Part shown: piece after piece, positions 9,275 to 16,837 of the stretch
How positions within the stretch are numbered: the stretch's first letter is position 1
Layout of the letters: every line of letters starts with the position of its first letter
From: Brevibacillus migulae
GTDB lineage: Bacteria > Bacillota > Bacilli > Brevibacillales > Brevibacillaceae
DNA length: 64,000 bases
Direction: 5' to 3'
NCBI RefSeq assembly: GCF_004521915.1
Contig: NZ_SDKD01000002.1
Span: 310,862-374,861, forward strand
The notes under the pieces: model-generated
Seen by the model: the letters and a program-made list of their open reading frames with translations, nothing else
Databases searched by the model: none
Told to the model about the DNA's origin: nothing
Translations under genes and position numbers: made by a program

Positions 9275-10390
9275 TTGATTAACCAGGAACGTTTGTTAAA
9301 CGAATTTCTCGAACTCGTCCAGATCGATAGTGAGACGAAAAACGAAGCGGCGATCGCGAAGGTGCTGAAGGAAAAGCTGGTCGCACTCGGCTTTACCGTA
9401 GAAGAGGATGACGCTGCCGCCAAAACCGGACACGGCGCGAACAATCTGATCGCGACACTGGAAGGTACTGGCAAAGGACCGGTCATTCTGTTTAGCAGCC
9501 ACATGGATACGGTTGTTCCGGGGAATGGCGTGAAACCTTCCATTAAAGATGGATACATCGTGACAGATGGAACCACCATTTTGGGTGCGGACGACAAAGC
9601 GGGCATCGCTGCGATTTTCGAAGGAATCCGTACCGTAAAGGAAAACAATCTGCCATATCCAACGATCCAAGTGGTGATCACGGTTGGGGAAGAGTCCGGG
9701 CTGGTCGGCTCCCGCCATATGGACAGCAGTCTGCTGAAAGCGGAAATGGGCTTTATCCTCGATTCGGAAGGACCGGTTGGCCAAATCACGGTAGCAGGTG
9801 CAGGACAATACCGCATCATCACGAAAATTCATGGCAAAGCAGCGCATGCTGGCGTCAATCCGGAAGATGGCGTGAGCGCTATAACTGTTGCTAGCAAGGC
9901 AGTTTCCCGCATGCCATTGGGCCGCATCGACGAAGATACAACAGCGAATATCGGCCGCTTTGAAGGCGGAAAAGCCTACAATATCGTGGCTGACTATGTA
10001 GAGGTATGGTCGGAAGCGCGCAGCTTGGTGATGGAAAAGCTGGAAGAGCAAGTGAAGAAAATGACCACTGCTTTTGAGGAAGCGGCGAGCGAGATGGGCG
10101 CTCGATGCGAAAATGAAGTCATCTTCATGTACCATGGCTACAAGTACGATGAAAATACGCCAGTCGTCGCAAAAGCGATCAATGCGGTGAAACGCGTGGG
10201 GCGCAACCCGGAAATGGTGAAAAGCGGCGGGGGAAGCGACGGTAACATCTTCAACGGCTATGGCGTACCAAGCGTGAACTTGGCGATTGGCTACGAAGAA
10301 ATCCATACGACAAATGAACGGATGCCAATCGAGGAGCTGAACAAATCAGCGGAATTGGTGACTGCCATCATCGCAGAAGTACTCGAGTAG
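9275..10390 (+). CDS. M20/M25/M40 family metallo-peptidase (YqjE/PepT-like)
   Basis: A 371-residue zinc aminopeptidase of the tripeptidase-T-like branch. Metal-site motifs are in order: SSHMDTV (His and catalytic Asp), GADDKAG (bridging Asp), GEESG (catalytic and metal Glu), LDSEGP (Asp ligand) and, near the end, the His of EEIHTTNER. A dimerisation domain lies between (GKAAHAGVNPEDG onward). The start is TTG with AGGGGG 9 nt upstream. Position after the carboxyltransferase gene matches yqjE in the B. subtilis yqjC-yqjD-yqjE order. The substrate (tripeptide or other acyl-amino compound) is not settled by sequence. A strong terminator follows. Confidence 0.88.
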   Translation: MINQERLLNEFLELVQIDSETKNEAAIAKVLKEKLVALGFTVEEDDAAAKTGHGANNLIATLEGTGKGPVILFSSHMDTVVPGNGVKPSIKDGYIVTDGTTILGADDKAGIAAIFEGIRTVKENNLPYPTIQVVITVGEESGLVGSRHMDSSLLKAEMGFILDSEGPVGQITVAGAGQYRIITKIHGKAAHAGVNPEDGVSAITVASKAVSRMPLGRIDEDTTANIGRFEGGKAYNIVADYVEVWSEARSLVMEKLEEQVKKMTTAFEEAASEMGARCENEVIFMYHGYKYDENTPVVAKAINAVKRVGRNPEMVKSGGGSDGNIFNGYGVPSVNLAIGYEEIHTTNERMPIEELNKSAELVTAIIAEVLE

Positions 10391-10408
10391 TGCAAGTAAA
10401 ATGGAACG

Positions 10409-10444
10409 AAAAAGAGGACAGGGATTCTCCCCTCCTCTTTTTTT
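10409..10444 (+). terminator. Terminator after the M20 peptidase gene
   Basis: AAAGAGGA and TCCTCTTT pair, with an inner GGG/CCC extension, and are followed by seven T residues. It closes the propionate/peptidase block before the DUF3866 gene. Confidence 0.85.
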
Positions 10445-10506
10445 CATATCGTATGGTCCTTTCCTTTCCCGCATAAGCTGGAAGAAGGGGAAGGGGGGCC
10501 GGGCCG

Positions 10507-11697
10507 ATGTTGAGAGTGGCCGCAGCAAAAGTCGTGGAGATACAGCAGGAGCAGGACGGATGGCAGCTGCTGGAGATCGAACAAATGCAAAATGGCGAGC
10601 GGGGACTCGCCATCTGCTATTGGAAAGGGTCAGGGAAATGCGGTATCGGTGATAAGGTGACGATCAATACGACTGCGGTAGAGCTTGGATTAGGCACGGG
10701 AGGCTGTCATTTTGTCATCGGCAAGCTGTCTGAGACCCCGCGTGACGATTATTATCCCAATGCATGGGGACATATTATGAAAATGCGCTACACATCCGTG
10801 CAGATGGCCGTAGATGCCGTAGAGGAACAATCGAGTCCATATCATGACTTGTTTATCGGTGAACAAAACACCTTGCAGGGCACTCCGGTGTTGATTGCGG
10901 AGCTGCACAGTCTGCTGCCGATTTTTGCCCTTGCTGCACGTCAGCGAAAGCCCGAGTGGAACATCGTTTACTTGATGCCAGACGGGGCAGCGCTGCCAAT
11001 CGCGATCAGCCAGCATGTGCGCAAGCTGCGGGAAATGAAGGTCCTCAATTCGACCATTACGACAGGACATGCATGGGGCGGCGATTTCGAGGCTGTCAAT
11101 GTGTATACCGGACTTTTGGCTGCAAAATGGGCAGCGAAAGCGGATCTCATCATCTGCACTCTTGGGCCAGGTGTAGTTGGGACAGGTACGACGCTCGGTT
11201 TTTCCGGGATGCAGCTTGCGGAAGTTATTCATGCGGTATCCTTGCTTGCTGGCATCCCCGTTTTTACGCCGCGCATCAGCTTTGCCGATCGACGTGACCG
11301 GCACCGCGGCATGAGCCATCATTCTCGTACCTTACTGAAGCGATTTTCCTTGCGTCCAGCCATCCTGCCGATTCCGCGATTTGGTGATGAGCGGGATGAG
11401 CTCTTGGAACTGCAAGAAGCGGAAGACAGGCTCAGGGAAAAGCATGGTCGCATCGTATTGCCGGCGCCCGAGCTTCACGAGCTGGAAATCCTGCAGGATC
11501 GATACGAAGAACGTATCAGCACGATGGGCAGAAAGCTCGCAGAGGATCCATCGCCCTTTCAAGCCGCGTATTTATCTGTGCAAGTCGCGATGGCGATCCG
11601 CAACACTCAGCAAGAGTTTATCGGCGAGATGCCCGATCTATCCGATCCAGCCACTCTGACAAGGTTATGTTCTTATTTGACCAATGGCGAAGGGTAG
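10507..11697 (+). CDS. DUF3866 family protein
   Basis: A 396-residue soluble protein matching my memory of the DUF3866 family of Firmicutes and Actinobacteria; the function is unknown. Visible features are an N-terminal beta-rich part with KCGIGDKVTINTTAVELGLGTGG, then a segment with TTGHAWGGDFEAVNVYTGL and CTLGPGVVGTGTTLGFSG that looks like a nucleotide- or sugar-binding fold, then RHRGMSHHSRT, rich in His/Arg. There are no signal peptide or membrane helices. The start is ATG after AAGGGGGGCC. Its last 80 bp overlap the convergent mciZ-like gene, an antisense arrangement. Confidence 0.75.
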   Translation: MLRVAAAKVVEIQQEQDGWQLLEIEQMQNGERGLAICYWKGSGKCGIGDKVTINTTAVELGLGTGGCHFVIGKLSETPRDDYYPNAWGHIMKMRYTSVQMAVDAVEEQSSPYHDLFIGEQNTLQGTPVLIAELHSLLPIFALAARQRKPEWNIVYLMPDGAALPIAISQHVRKLREMKVLNSTITTGHAWGGDFEAVNVYTGLLAAKWAAKADLIICTLGPGVVGTGTTLGFSGMQLAEVIHAVSLLAGIPVFTPRISFADRRDRHRGMSHHSRTLLKRFSLRPAILPIPRFGDERDELLELQEAEDRLREKHGRIVLPAPELHELEILQDRYEERISTMGRKLAEDPSPFQAAYLSVQVAMAIRNTQQEFIGEMPDLSDPATLTRLCSYLTNGEG

Positions 11698-11758
11698 CCC
11701 GGATCTCCCAAGCCTTCCCGACCAAACGAAGTTGTCCTGGTGAAGTATATGTTTTCAT
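11618..11758 (-). CDS. mciZ: MciZ-like Z-ring formation inhibitor
   Basis: A 46-residue gene on the minus strand. In B. subtilis MciZ is a 40-residue mother-cell peptide that binds FtsZ and blocks Z-ring assembly after polar septation. The diagnostic stretch LVGKAWEIRA is present at residues 12-21, followed by TLRHW and a polar tail (SEWLDRIDRAS). The N-terminus (MKTYTSPGQLR) also fits. AGGAGG lies 8 nt before the ATG. In B. subtilis mciZ lies beside nudF, and here it is divergent from nudF, which supports the call. The last 80 bp run antisense to the 3' end of the DUF3866 gene. A convincing SigE promoter was not found upstream, although the B. subtilis gene is SigE-dependent. Confidence 0.85.
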   Translation of the reverse strand: MKTYTSPGQLRLVGKAWEIRATLRHWSNKNITLSEWLDRIDRASRR

Positions 11759-11800
11759 ATTGCCTACCTCCTAGTATGATGGGTGTGGACAAGCTACTTG

Positions 11801-11810
11801 ATGTATACAT
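11801..11810. promoter_or_regulatory. Palindrome in the mciZ-nudF divergent region
   Basis: A perfect 10-bp palindrome, ATGTATACAT, lies midway between the divergent starts of mciZ and nudF. It could be an operator or simply an AT-rich promoter element. Nothing more can be said from sequence. Confidence 0.25.
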
Positions 11811-11860
11811 ATGGATGAAAAGAAAGAACTAGAACCACCGAGAAAAAAGGAGTGGAAAAA

Positions 11861-12418
11861 ATGAACGATCAAGAACGATTGGCAGAACCAACGATAGCCA
11901 GTGAGACCATCTATGAAGGAAAAGTCATCACCGTGAAAGTCGATGACGTGCGTCTGCCAAATGGAAAAACGGCAAAGCGTGAGATCGTCAAACACCAGGG
12001 AGCCGTTGCCGTCCTACCGCTGACGGATGACGGTAAGATGGTGGTCGTTCGCCAGTTTCGCAAAGCATTGGAGCGCACCATCTTGGAAATTCCGGCAGGC
12101 AAGTTGGAAAAGGGCGAAGAGCCGCTTGCCTGTGCCAAGCGTGAGCTGGAGGAAGAGACCGGTTATACAGCCGCGCATTATGAACATCTCAGTTCGTTTT
12201 ATACGTCGCCGGGATTTGCGGACGAGCTGCTGCATGTGTATGTCGCCACAGGCTTGAAGGCGGGAGCGATGCAGCCCGATGAAGACGAATTCGTGGAAGT
12301 GCTGGAGCTGACGTTGGAAGAGGCACATGAGAAGCATCGCTTGGGAGAAATCCGGGACGCCAAAACGGTTGTGGCGCTGTTTGCTTGGGAGAATCGGGTG
12401 CTGAAAGCTCGTGACTAA
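11861..12418 (+). CDS. nudF: ADP-ribose pyrophosphatase (Nudix)
   Basis: A 185-residue Nudix hydrolase that splits ADP-ribose into AMP and ribose 5-phosphate. The Nudix box is complete: G-x5-E-x7-REUxEExGU is satisfied by the AGKLEKGEE stretch followed by RELEEETGY, at about residues 83-106. ADP-ribose family features VVVRQFR and SPGFADEL are present. I start at ATG 11861 because AAGGAG ends 8 nt before it; the in-frame GTG at 11852 overlaps that site. The stop overlaps the following endonuclease Q-like start by 8 bp, so the two are probably co-translated. Confidence 0.93.
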   Translation: MNDQERLAEPTIASETIYEGKVITVKVDDVRLPNGKTAKREIVKHQGAVAVLPLTDDGKMVVVRQFRKALERTILEIPAGKLEKGEEPLACAKRELEEETGYTAAHYEHLSSFYTSPGFADELLHVYVATGLKAGAMQPDEDEFVEVLELTLEEAHEKHRLGEIRDAKTVVALFAWENRVLKARD

Positions 12419-13586
12419 TCCATTACCCTCGTATTTTTGCGATATGCACATCCACATCGGCGGTACGCGCAGCAAGAAACCGGTCAAGATAACGGCTTCC
12501 CGCCAAATGACACTCACCCGTATCCTGGAGGAGTCGTCGGAGCGTAAAGGGATGGAGATGATCGGCATCATCGACGCTCATTCTCCCGAGGTGCAGGAGG
12601 AGCTGCAAGATTTGCTCGATCGCCACGAAGCGATGCCACACCCGGAAGGTGGGATCACCTATAAACAGACCATGCTCATTTTGGGCTGTGAAGTAGAAGT
12701 CAAGGAGCCCGGCCGCGGCGAGGCACATTTTCTCTGCTATTTCCCCAGTCTTGCCGAAATGAGGCAATTTACACAATGGCTCGCTGCCCGCTGCAAAAAT
12801 GTGCACCTCAGCTCCCAGCGCATCCATACCACGCTGGTCGAACTTCAGGAAAAAGTAGCATCGCTGCAAGGGATTTTTATCCCGGCCCATATTTTTACGC
12901 CGCATAAAGGGTTTTACGGCAGTTGCGCGGATCGATTGACTGACGTGCTGGACCCGACACTGGTCGATGCGGTTGAGCTCGGGTTGTCTGCGAATACCGA
13001 TATGGCGGATCGGATTGGAGAGCTTCACGAAAAAACGTTCCTGACCAATTCGGATGCGCATTCGCTGGCCAAAATAGGACGCGAATACCAGGCCATCCGG
13101 ATGGCGGAGCCTTGCTTCGCGGAATGGAGAAAAGCGTTGCACCGCCAAGAAGATCGGCATATCGCGGTCAACTATGGACTGCATCCGCGGTTGGGTAAAT
13201 ACCATCAGACGACCTGTCAAGCCTGCCAGACGCCACTGCCGGAAACCGGTGATGGGCGTTGTCCGCATTGTGGCTATAAAGCGGTTGTCCGAGGAGTGGC
13301 GCAGCGTATCGACGAGCTGGCGGACAAGGAGATCGGCCAGCATCCTGCGCATCGACCACCGTACATCGAGCAGATCCCGTTGGAGTTCATTCCCGGCATT
13401 GGAGCCAAGACGAAGGACAAACTGTATCAAGCTTTCGGAACGGAAATGAATATCCTGCATCGTACGGATGAGGAACAGCTCGCCATGATCGTAGGGGAGA
13501 AGCTGGCCAGGATGATCCGGTTAGCCAGGGATGGTGGATTATCCATCGAAGCGGGGGGTGCCGGTACCTACGGGAAGGTGCTATAA
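12411..13586 (+). CDS. Endonuclease Q-like PHP-domain nuclease (YqxK family)
   Basis: A 391-residue member of the family of archaeal and Bacillus endonuclease Q, which nicks DNA 5' of deaminated bases (uracil, hypoxanthine, xanthine) and abasic sites. The PHP metal motif DMHIHIGG is near residue 11. More metal-site residues are in IIDAHSPEV, GCEVEVKEPGRGEAHFL, PAHIFTPHKGFYG and LTNSDAHS. A four-cysteine zinc finger (CQACQTPLPETGDGRCPHCG) follows at about residue 266, and the C-terminus has helix-hairpin-helix-like FIPGIGAKTKDKL. GTG start inside the end of nudF. The nuclease function is by family membership. Confidence 0.85.
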   Translation: MTNPLPSYFCDMHIHIGGTRSKKPVKITASRQMTLTRILEESSERKGMEMIGIIDAHSPEVQEELQDLLDRHEAMPHPEGGITYKQTMLILGCEVEVKEPGRGEAHFLCYFPSLAEMRQFTQWLAARCKNVHLSSQRIHTTLVELQEKVASLQGIFIPAHIFTPHKGFYGSCADRLTDVLDPTLVDAVELGLSANTDMADRIGELHEKTFLTNSDAHSLAKIGREYQAIRMAEPCFAEWRKALHRQEDRHIAVNYGLHPRLGKYHQTTCQACQTPLPETGDGRCPHCGYKAVVRGVAQRIDELADKEIGQHPAHRPPYIEQIPLEFIPGIGAKTKDKLYQAFGTEMNILHRTDEEQLAMIVGEKLARMIRLARDGGLSIEAGGAGTYGKVL

Positions 13587-13587
13587 T
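13579..13587 (+). promoter_or_regulatory. Extended -10 element for thyA
   Basis: TGCTATAAT, a perfect TATAAT with the TGn extension, sits at the end of the endonuclease gene and 42 bp before thyA. No -35 is seen, as is usual for extended -10 promoters. Confidence 0.45.
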
Positions 13588-13628
13588 GAATCATCAAGCA
13601 ATTATCGAAAAAGGGGAAACGTAGGACT

Positions 13629-14414
13629 ATGAATGCAGCAGATAGGCAATATCTTTCCTTGATCAGCGACGTGCTGGAAAACGGGTACTCGGATCAAAAT
13701 CGTACAGGAATCCCTACGAAAAAGCTGTTCGGCCGATCATTTACGTTTGATCTGCGCAACGAATTTCCCATTTTAACCACGAAGCAAGTGTTTTTCAAAA
13801 CGGCGGTCAAAGAGCTGCTCTGGATTTACCAGCTGCAAAGCAATGACGTGGGCAAGTTGCGGGAAATGGGCGTAACCGTCTGGGATGAATGGGCGAGAGA
13901 GGATGGTACGATAGGCAAAGCGTACGGCTATCAGATCCGCAAGCATCGCCAGATCGATAAGCTGATTGAAGGCTTGCAGAAAGACCCGCAAGGCAGAAGG
14001 CATATCATGAGTCTGTGGGATATGAACGATCTCGAGGATATGGCCCTGCAGCCCTGCGCATTCATGACAATGTGGGATGTCAGTGATGGATACTTGAACT
14101 GTACATTGGTGCAGCGCAGTGCCGATCTTGGCTTGGGCGTACCGTTCAATTTCACTCAGTACGCGGTGCTTGTCCATATGATCGCGCAGGTAACCGGGTT
14201 AAAGCCGGGGATGTTTATCCATTTTTTGAATAATGCCCATATCTACGAAAATCACGAAGCGGCCTTGCGGGAGCAGATGAAGCGCGAACCGTACGCAGCG
14301 CCGAAGCTTTGGCTCAATCCGGAAATCACCAACTTCTACGATTTCACGGTGGATGATATCAAGCTGCTCGATTATCAGCATCATCCGAAGCTGGAAATGG
14401 AAGTGGCCGTATGA
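13629..14414 (+). CDS. thyA: Thymidylate synthase
   Basis: Folate-dependent methylation of dUMP to dTMP (261 aa). The nucleophilic cysteine is Cys143 in [11 protein letters not shown]; the phosphate-binding arginines ([23 protein letters not shown]) and the dUMP/folate residues FNFTQYAV and NNAHIYENH are present. The C-terminus [18 protein letters not shown]...MEVAV ends in the mobile valine tail. Several segments resemble the B. subtilis ThyA/phage phi3T type ([20 protein letters not shown]) more than the E. coli type. It overlaps dfrA by 4 bp, the usual thyA-dfrA pair in which dihydrofolate made by ThyA is recycled. Confidence 0.95.
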   Translation: MNAADRQYLSLISDVLENGYSDQNRTGIPTKKLFGRSFTFDLRNEFPILTTKQVFFKTAVKELLWIYQLQSNDVGKLREMGVTVWDEWAREDGTIGKAYGYQIRKHRQIDKLIEGLQKDPQGRRHIMSLWDMNDLEDMALQPCAFMTMWDVSDGYLNCTLVQRSADLGLGVPFNFTQYAVLVHMIAQVTGLKPGMFIHFLNNAHIYENHEAALREQMKREPYAAPKLWLNPEITNFYDFTVDDIKLLDYQHHPKLEMEVAV

Positions 14415-14893
14415 TTTCGTTGATTTTTGCCATGGATCGTAATCGACTGATCGGAAAAAACAACGAGCTTCCCTGGCATCTTCCCGCGGATTTGCAGTAC
14501 TTCAAGCGTATCACCTCGGGTCATACCGTCATCATGGGGCGCAAGACGTATGAATCGATCGGAAAGCCGCTGCCGAACCGCAAGAATTTGGTGATCACCA
14601 GGGATCATACGCTTAAGCTGGAGGGCTGTACGATCTGTACCTCTGTATCAGAGGTGCTAGAGACTGTCGGGAAAGAGGAGGAAGCTTTCGTTATCGGCGG
14701 GGCAGAAGTGTACAAGCAATTTCTTCCCGTAGCGGATCGCATGTACATCACGTTTATCGACGAGAGCTTTGAGGGTGACGCGTATTTTCCGTCCTATGAG
14801 GAAGACCAATGGAAACTTATTCAAAGCGAACAGGGAATTCAGGACGAGCGGAATCCGTACGAACACCGTTTCACGGTCTGGGAAAGAGTGTAG
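14411..14893 (+). CDS. dfrA: Dihydrofolate reductase
   Basis: NADPH-dependent reduction of dihydrofolate to tetrahydrofolate (160 aa, standard length). Seen are the N-terminal [20 protein letters not shown], the active-site [11 protein letters not shown] with acidic Asp27, the NADPH-binding [21 protein letters not shown] and [13 protein letters not shown], and C-terminal strands. ATGA overlap with thyA makes coupled translation likely. Confidence 0.95.
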   Translation: MISLIFAMDRNRLIGKNNELPWHLPADLQYFKRITSGHTVIMGRKTYESIGKPLPNRKNLVITRDHTLKLEGCTICTSVSEVLETVGKEEEAFVIGGAEVYKQFLPVADRMYITFIDESFEGDAYFPSYEEDQWKLIQSEQGIQDERNPYEHRFTVWERV

Positions 14894-14907
14894 GAACCAG
14901 GCACGGT

Positions 14908-14937
14908 GTCATATAGCTGGCTTGGCCCGCATACCAT
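14908..14937 (+). promoter_or_regulatory. SigE-type promoter of spoIIM
   Basis: GTCATAT (14908-14914) and CATACCAT (14930-14937) lie 15 bp apart, 37 bp before the spoIIM start. They match the mother-cell SigE consensus (GKCATATT, 13-15 bp, CATACAMT) closely. B. subtilis spoIIM is a known SigE gene. Confidence 0.75.
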
Positions 14938-14973
14938 GGTAGAAATTCGTGGGAGCGGGAGGAGGAAGCCACC

Positions 14974-15600
14974 ATGCGCAGCAGAATGGGACAAACATTC
15001 CAAGCTTATATGCGCGAGCACCAATCCCTTTATTTATTTGCGGTGATTTTGTTTGCGATGGGTGTAATCTTCGGAGCAGTCATTGTAAACTCGCTGGGAC
15101 TTACCCAAAAACAAGAACTAATGGGGTTTCTCCGTTATTTTTTTGCGAATGTAGATGAGCATGGGGTTGCTGATCCAGCGGCCCATTTTACGCAAACATT
15201 TGCTTTTCACTTAAAAACGGTAGGGATCATCTGGATGTTGGGCTTGTCCATCATCGGCTTGCCGCTGATCCTGCTGCTGCTCTTTCTGAAAGGGGTGGTA
15301 GTCGGGTTTACGGTCGGCTTTTTGGTGGATCAAATGCAGTGGCAAGGTGTTACTTTTGCCCTTTCCGGCGTATTGCCGCAGAATATGTTGATTGTCCCGG
15401 CTTTGTTGATCGTGGGCGTTGGCGGGATTTCATTCTCCCTGCGGTTGATCCGCAGCCGGCTGTTAAATAAGCACGATGTCATCTTACCTCATTTTTGGAG
15501 CTATACGGCAATCATGGTAGTCATGCTTATCGTTTTAACCGTTGCATCCCTGTTCGAGGCATACGTTTCGCCGACTTTGATGCAATATGTGATTAATTAA
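14974..15600 (+). CDS. spoIIM: Stage II sporulation protein M
   Basis: Polytopic membrane subunit (208 aa) of the SpoIIDMP complex, which drives peptidoglycan remodelling and membrane migration during engulfment of the forespore. Five or so hydrophobic helices are visible (about 20-43, 80-105, 108-128, 135-155, 180-200) with the family motifs GVIFGAVIVNSLG and FLKGVVVGFTVGFL. The gene follows a SigE-type promoter and sits directly upstream of fur, as in B. subtilis (spoIIM-fur). Start ATG after GGGAGGAGGAAGCCACC. Confidence 0.92.
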   Translation: MRSRMGQTFQAYMREHQSLYLFAVILFAMGVIFGAVIVNSLGLTQKQELMGFLRYFFANVDEHGVADPAAHFTQTFAFHLKTVGIIWMLGLSIIGLPLILLLLFLKGVVVGFTVGFLVDQMQWQGVTFALSGVLPQNMLIVPALLIVGVGGISFSLRLIRSRLLNKHDVILPHFWSYTAIMVVMLIVLTVASLFEAYVSPTLMQYVIN

Positions 15601-15629
15601 GAATTATTATCACTTTAGAACGGATGTAT

Positions 15630-15659
15630 TTGACTAAATCGATTGCCCTCTACTATAAT
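15630..15659 (+). promoter_or_regulatory. SigA promoter of fur
   Basis: TTGACT and a perfect TATAAT are 18 bp apart, ending 60 bp before the fur ATG. This is one of the best vegetative promoters in the window. Confidence 0.7.
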
Positions 15660-15718
15660 AGGAACAGGTTTTCATGCTTTCTGGATCTCGCCAGTTAAGC
15701 GAGCGGGGAGGGGCAGCG

Positions 15719-16180
15719 ATGGAAGAAAAATTAGAAAAAATTAAACAGCAATTGCATTCGCAAAACTATAAATTGACACCACAGCGAGAGGCAACGGTAC
15801 GCGTGCTGTTGGAAAACGAAGAGGATCATCTGAGCGCAGAGGATGTGTACCTGCTCGTTAAAGATAAAGCCCCGGAAATCGGTCTTGCTACTGTATATCG
15901 CACGCTTGACTTGTTAAGCGAGCTGAAGATTATTCACAAAATGAACTTCGGTGATGGAGTAGCACGGTATGATCTGCGTGATGATAATTCCGAATATCAT
16001 CACCACCATCTGGTGTGCTTGAATTGTGGTACAGTGGATGAAATCTTCGAGGATTTACTGGTATCCGCCGAGGAAAAAGTGAAGAACGTGTACAATTTCT
16101 CGATCCTGGATCACCGCTTGACCTTTTACGGGATCTGTCATCGTTGTATCGATCACGTAAAGCTGGAAGATTTCCGCTAA
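15719..16180 (+). CDS. fur: Ferric uptake regulator family repressor
   Basis: A 153-residue Fur-family metalloregulator. The N-terminal winged helix carries the DNA-recognition segment IGLATVYRTLDLL (residues 54-66). The metal-binding half has the HHHH cluster (94-97), and the structural zinc site is formed by Cys100, Cys103, Cys140 and Cys143. Fur itself is preferred over PerR and Zur because it follows spoIIM as B. subtilis fur (yqkL) does; sequence alone cannot exclude the relatives. I start at ATG 15719 after GGGGAGGGG; an upstream TTG-type extension has no ribosome site. Confidence 0.88.
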   Translation: MEEKLEKIKQQLHSQNYKLTPQREATVRVLLENEEDHLSAEDVYLLVKDKAPEIGLATVYRTLDLLSELKIIHKMNFGDGVARYDLRDDNSEYHHHHLVCLNCGTVDEIFEDLLVSAEEKVKNVYNFSILDHRLTFYGICHRCIDHVKLEDFR

Positions 16181-16211
16181 AGAAATGCGAGTAAAGCGAA
16201 GCATACTAAAT

Positions 16212-16248
16212 AAGCACCTTGGCCATTTGCGGTCAACGTGCTTTTTTT
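16212..16248 (+). terminator. Terminator of fur
   Basis: AAGCACCTTGGCC pairs with GGTCAACGTGCTT (two mismatches) and is followed by TTTTTTT. Confidence 0.85.
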
Positions 16249-16285
16249 GTTGAACAAAAACTCTTATCCACATAAACGCTACAAA

Positions 16286-16311
16286 GGCCCCGCCAGTTCG
16301 ATGGCGAAGCC
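16286..16311 (-). terminator. Likely terminator of the spo0E-like gene
   Basis: On the minus strand GGCTTCGCCA and TGGCGGGGCC form a 10-bp stem (two G-T pairs) with a 6-nt loop, followed by TTTG. The T-run is short. It lies 21 bp after the end of the minus-strand gene. Confidence 0.45.
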
Positions 16312-16332
16312 GGGTGTTCGAGTGGACTCGAC

Positions 16333-16578
16333 TTATTGGATGGTTTCCTTTGCTTTTGCCGGACTGGTCAACTGTTGGAAACGGACGATATACTCGTCGA
16401 GCTCCTGGCTGATCGCGATGACGGACGGATTCGTAAAGCTATTGTTACTGACGCTTTGGTACAGGATACTCCGCAGATTTTCAATGGTCTGTCTCAATAC
16501 GATTTCATCCATATGATGTATGCACACTTTCTCTATTTTATTGTTCGGGATACGATCTTCTTTTTTAAGATTTGTCAT
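16333..16578 (-). CDS. Spo0E-like aspartyl-phosphate phosphatase
   Basis: An 81-residue member of the Spo0E family of small phosphatases, which remove phosphate from Spo0A~P or Spo0F-type response regulators and so delay sporulation. The family helix pair is visible: LRQTIENLRSILYQ, then the SFTNPSVIAISQELDEYI motif with the conserved S-x-x-L-D signature. It is the only gene on this strand between fur and ald. The start is uncertain: ATG 16578 (MTNLKK...), an internal ATG nearer the motif (MDEIVLRQ), or a TTG slightly upstream all have weak ribosome sites. A TTCGACG element (16737-16743), one base from a Spo0A box, lies upstream. Confidence 0.75.
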   Translation of the reverse strand: MTNLKKEDRIPNNKIEKVCIHHMDEIVLRQTIENLRSILYQSVSNNSFTNPSVIAISQELDEYIVRFQQLTSPAKAKETIQ

Positions 16579-16837
16579 ATGCGCCAACACCAAACTCTTT
16601 TAATTTTCGGTAGAGAAGCTGCTTTCGATAACGGAAGCGAGACCCCCTTGCTGATAGGCATGGTCTGAATCATGAACAGTATAAAAGCCGTATCAGGAAT
16701 TTTAATATATTGAAAGCCTCGAAACGTTTTACAAAGTTCGACGTCATTCGCCAAAGAAACTGGAATCAATGGGAAAATGAGTAAGCTTAGTAAAACAGGG
16801 CAGGTTAATGATATCAATGTTCTGGAGGTGCGGCAGG

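Noticed and set aside
11811..11864. A 17-codon frame ending in an ATGA overlap with the nudF start.
   Set aside because: No ribosome site precedes its ATG, and codons overlap the nudF ribosome site; probably chance.
15590..15613. AT-rich inverted repeat near the end of spoIIM resembling a PerR or Fur box.
   Set aside because: The arms align only with gaps and overlap the stop codon; match to the PerR box is poor.
16575..16817. An 80-codon minus-strand frame with a signal-peptide-like start upstream of the spo0E-like gene.
   Set aside because: No ribosome site, overlap with the spo0E-like start, and no recognisable domain after the hydrophobic stretch.
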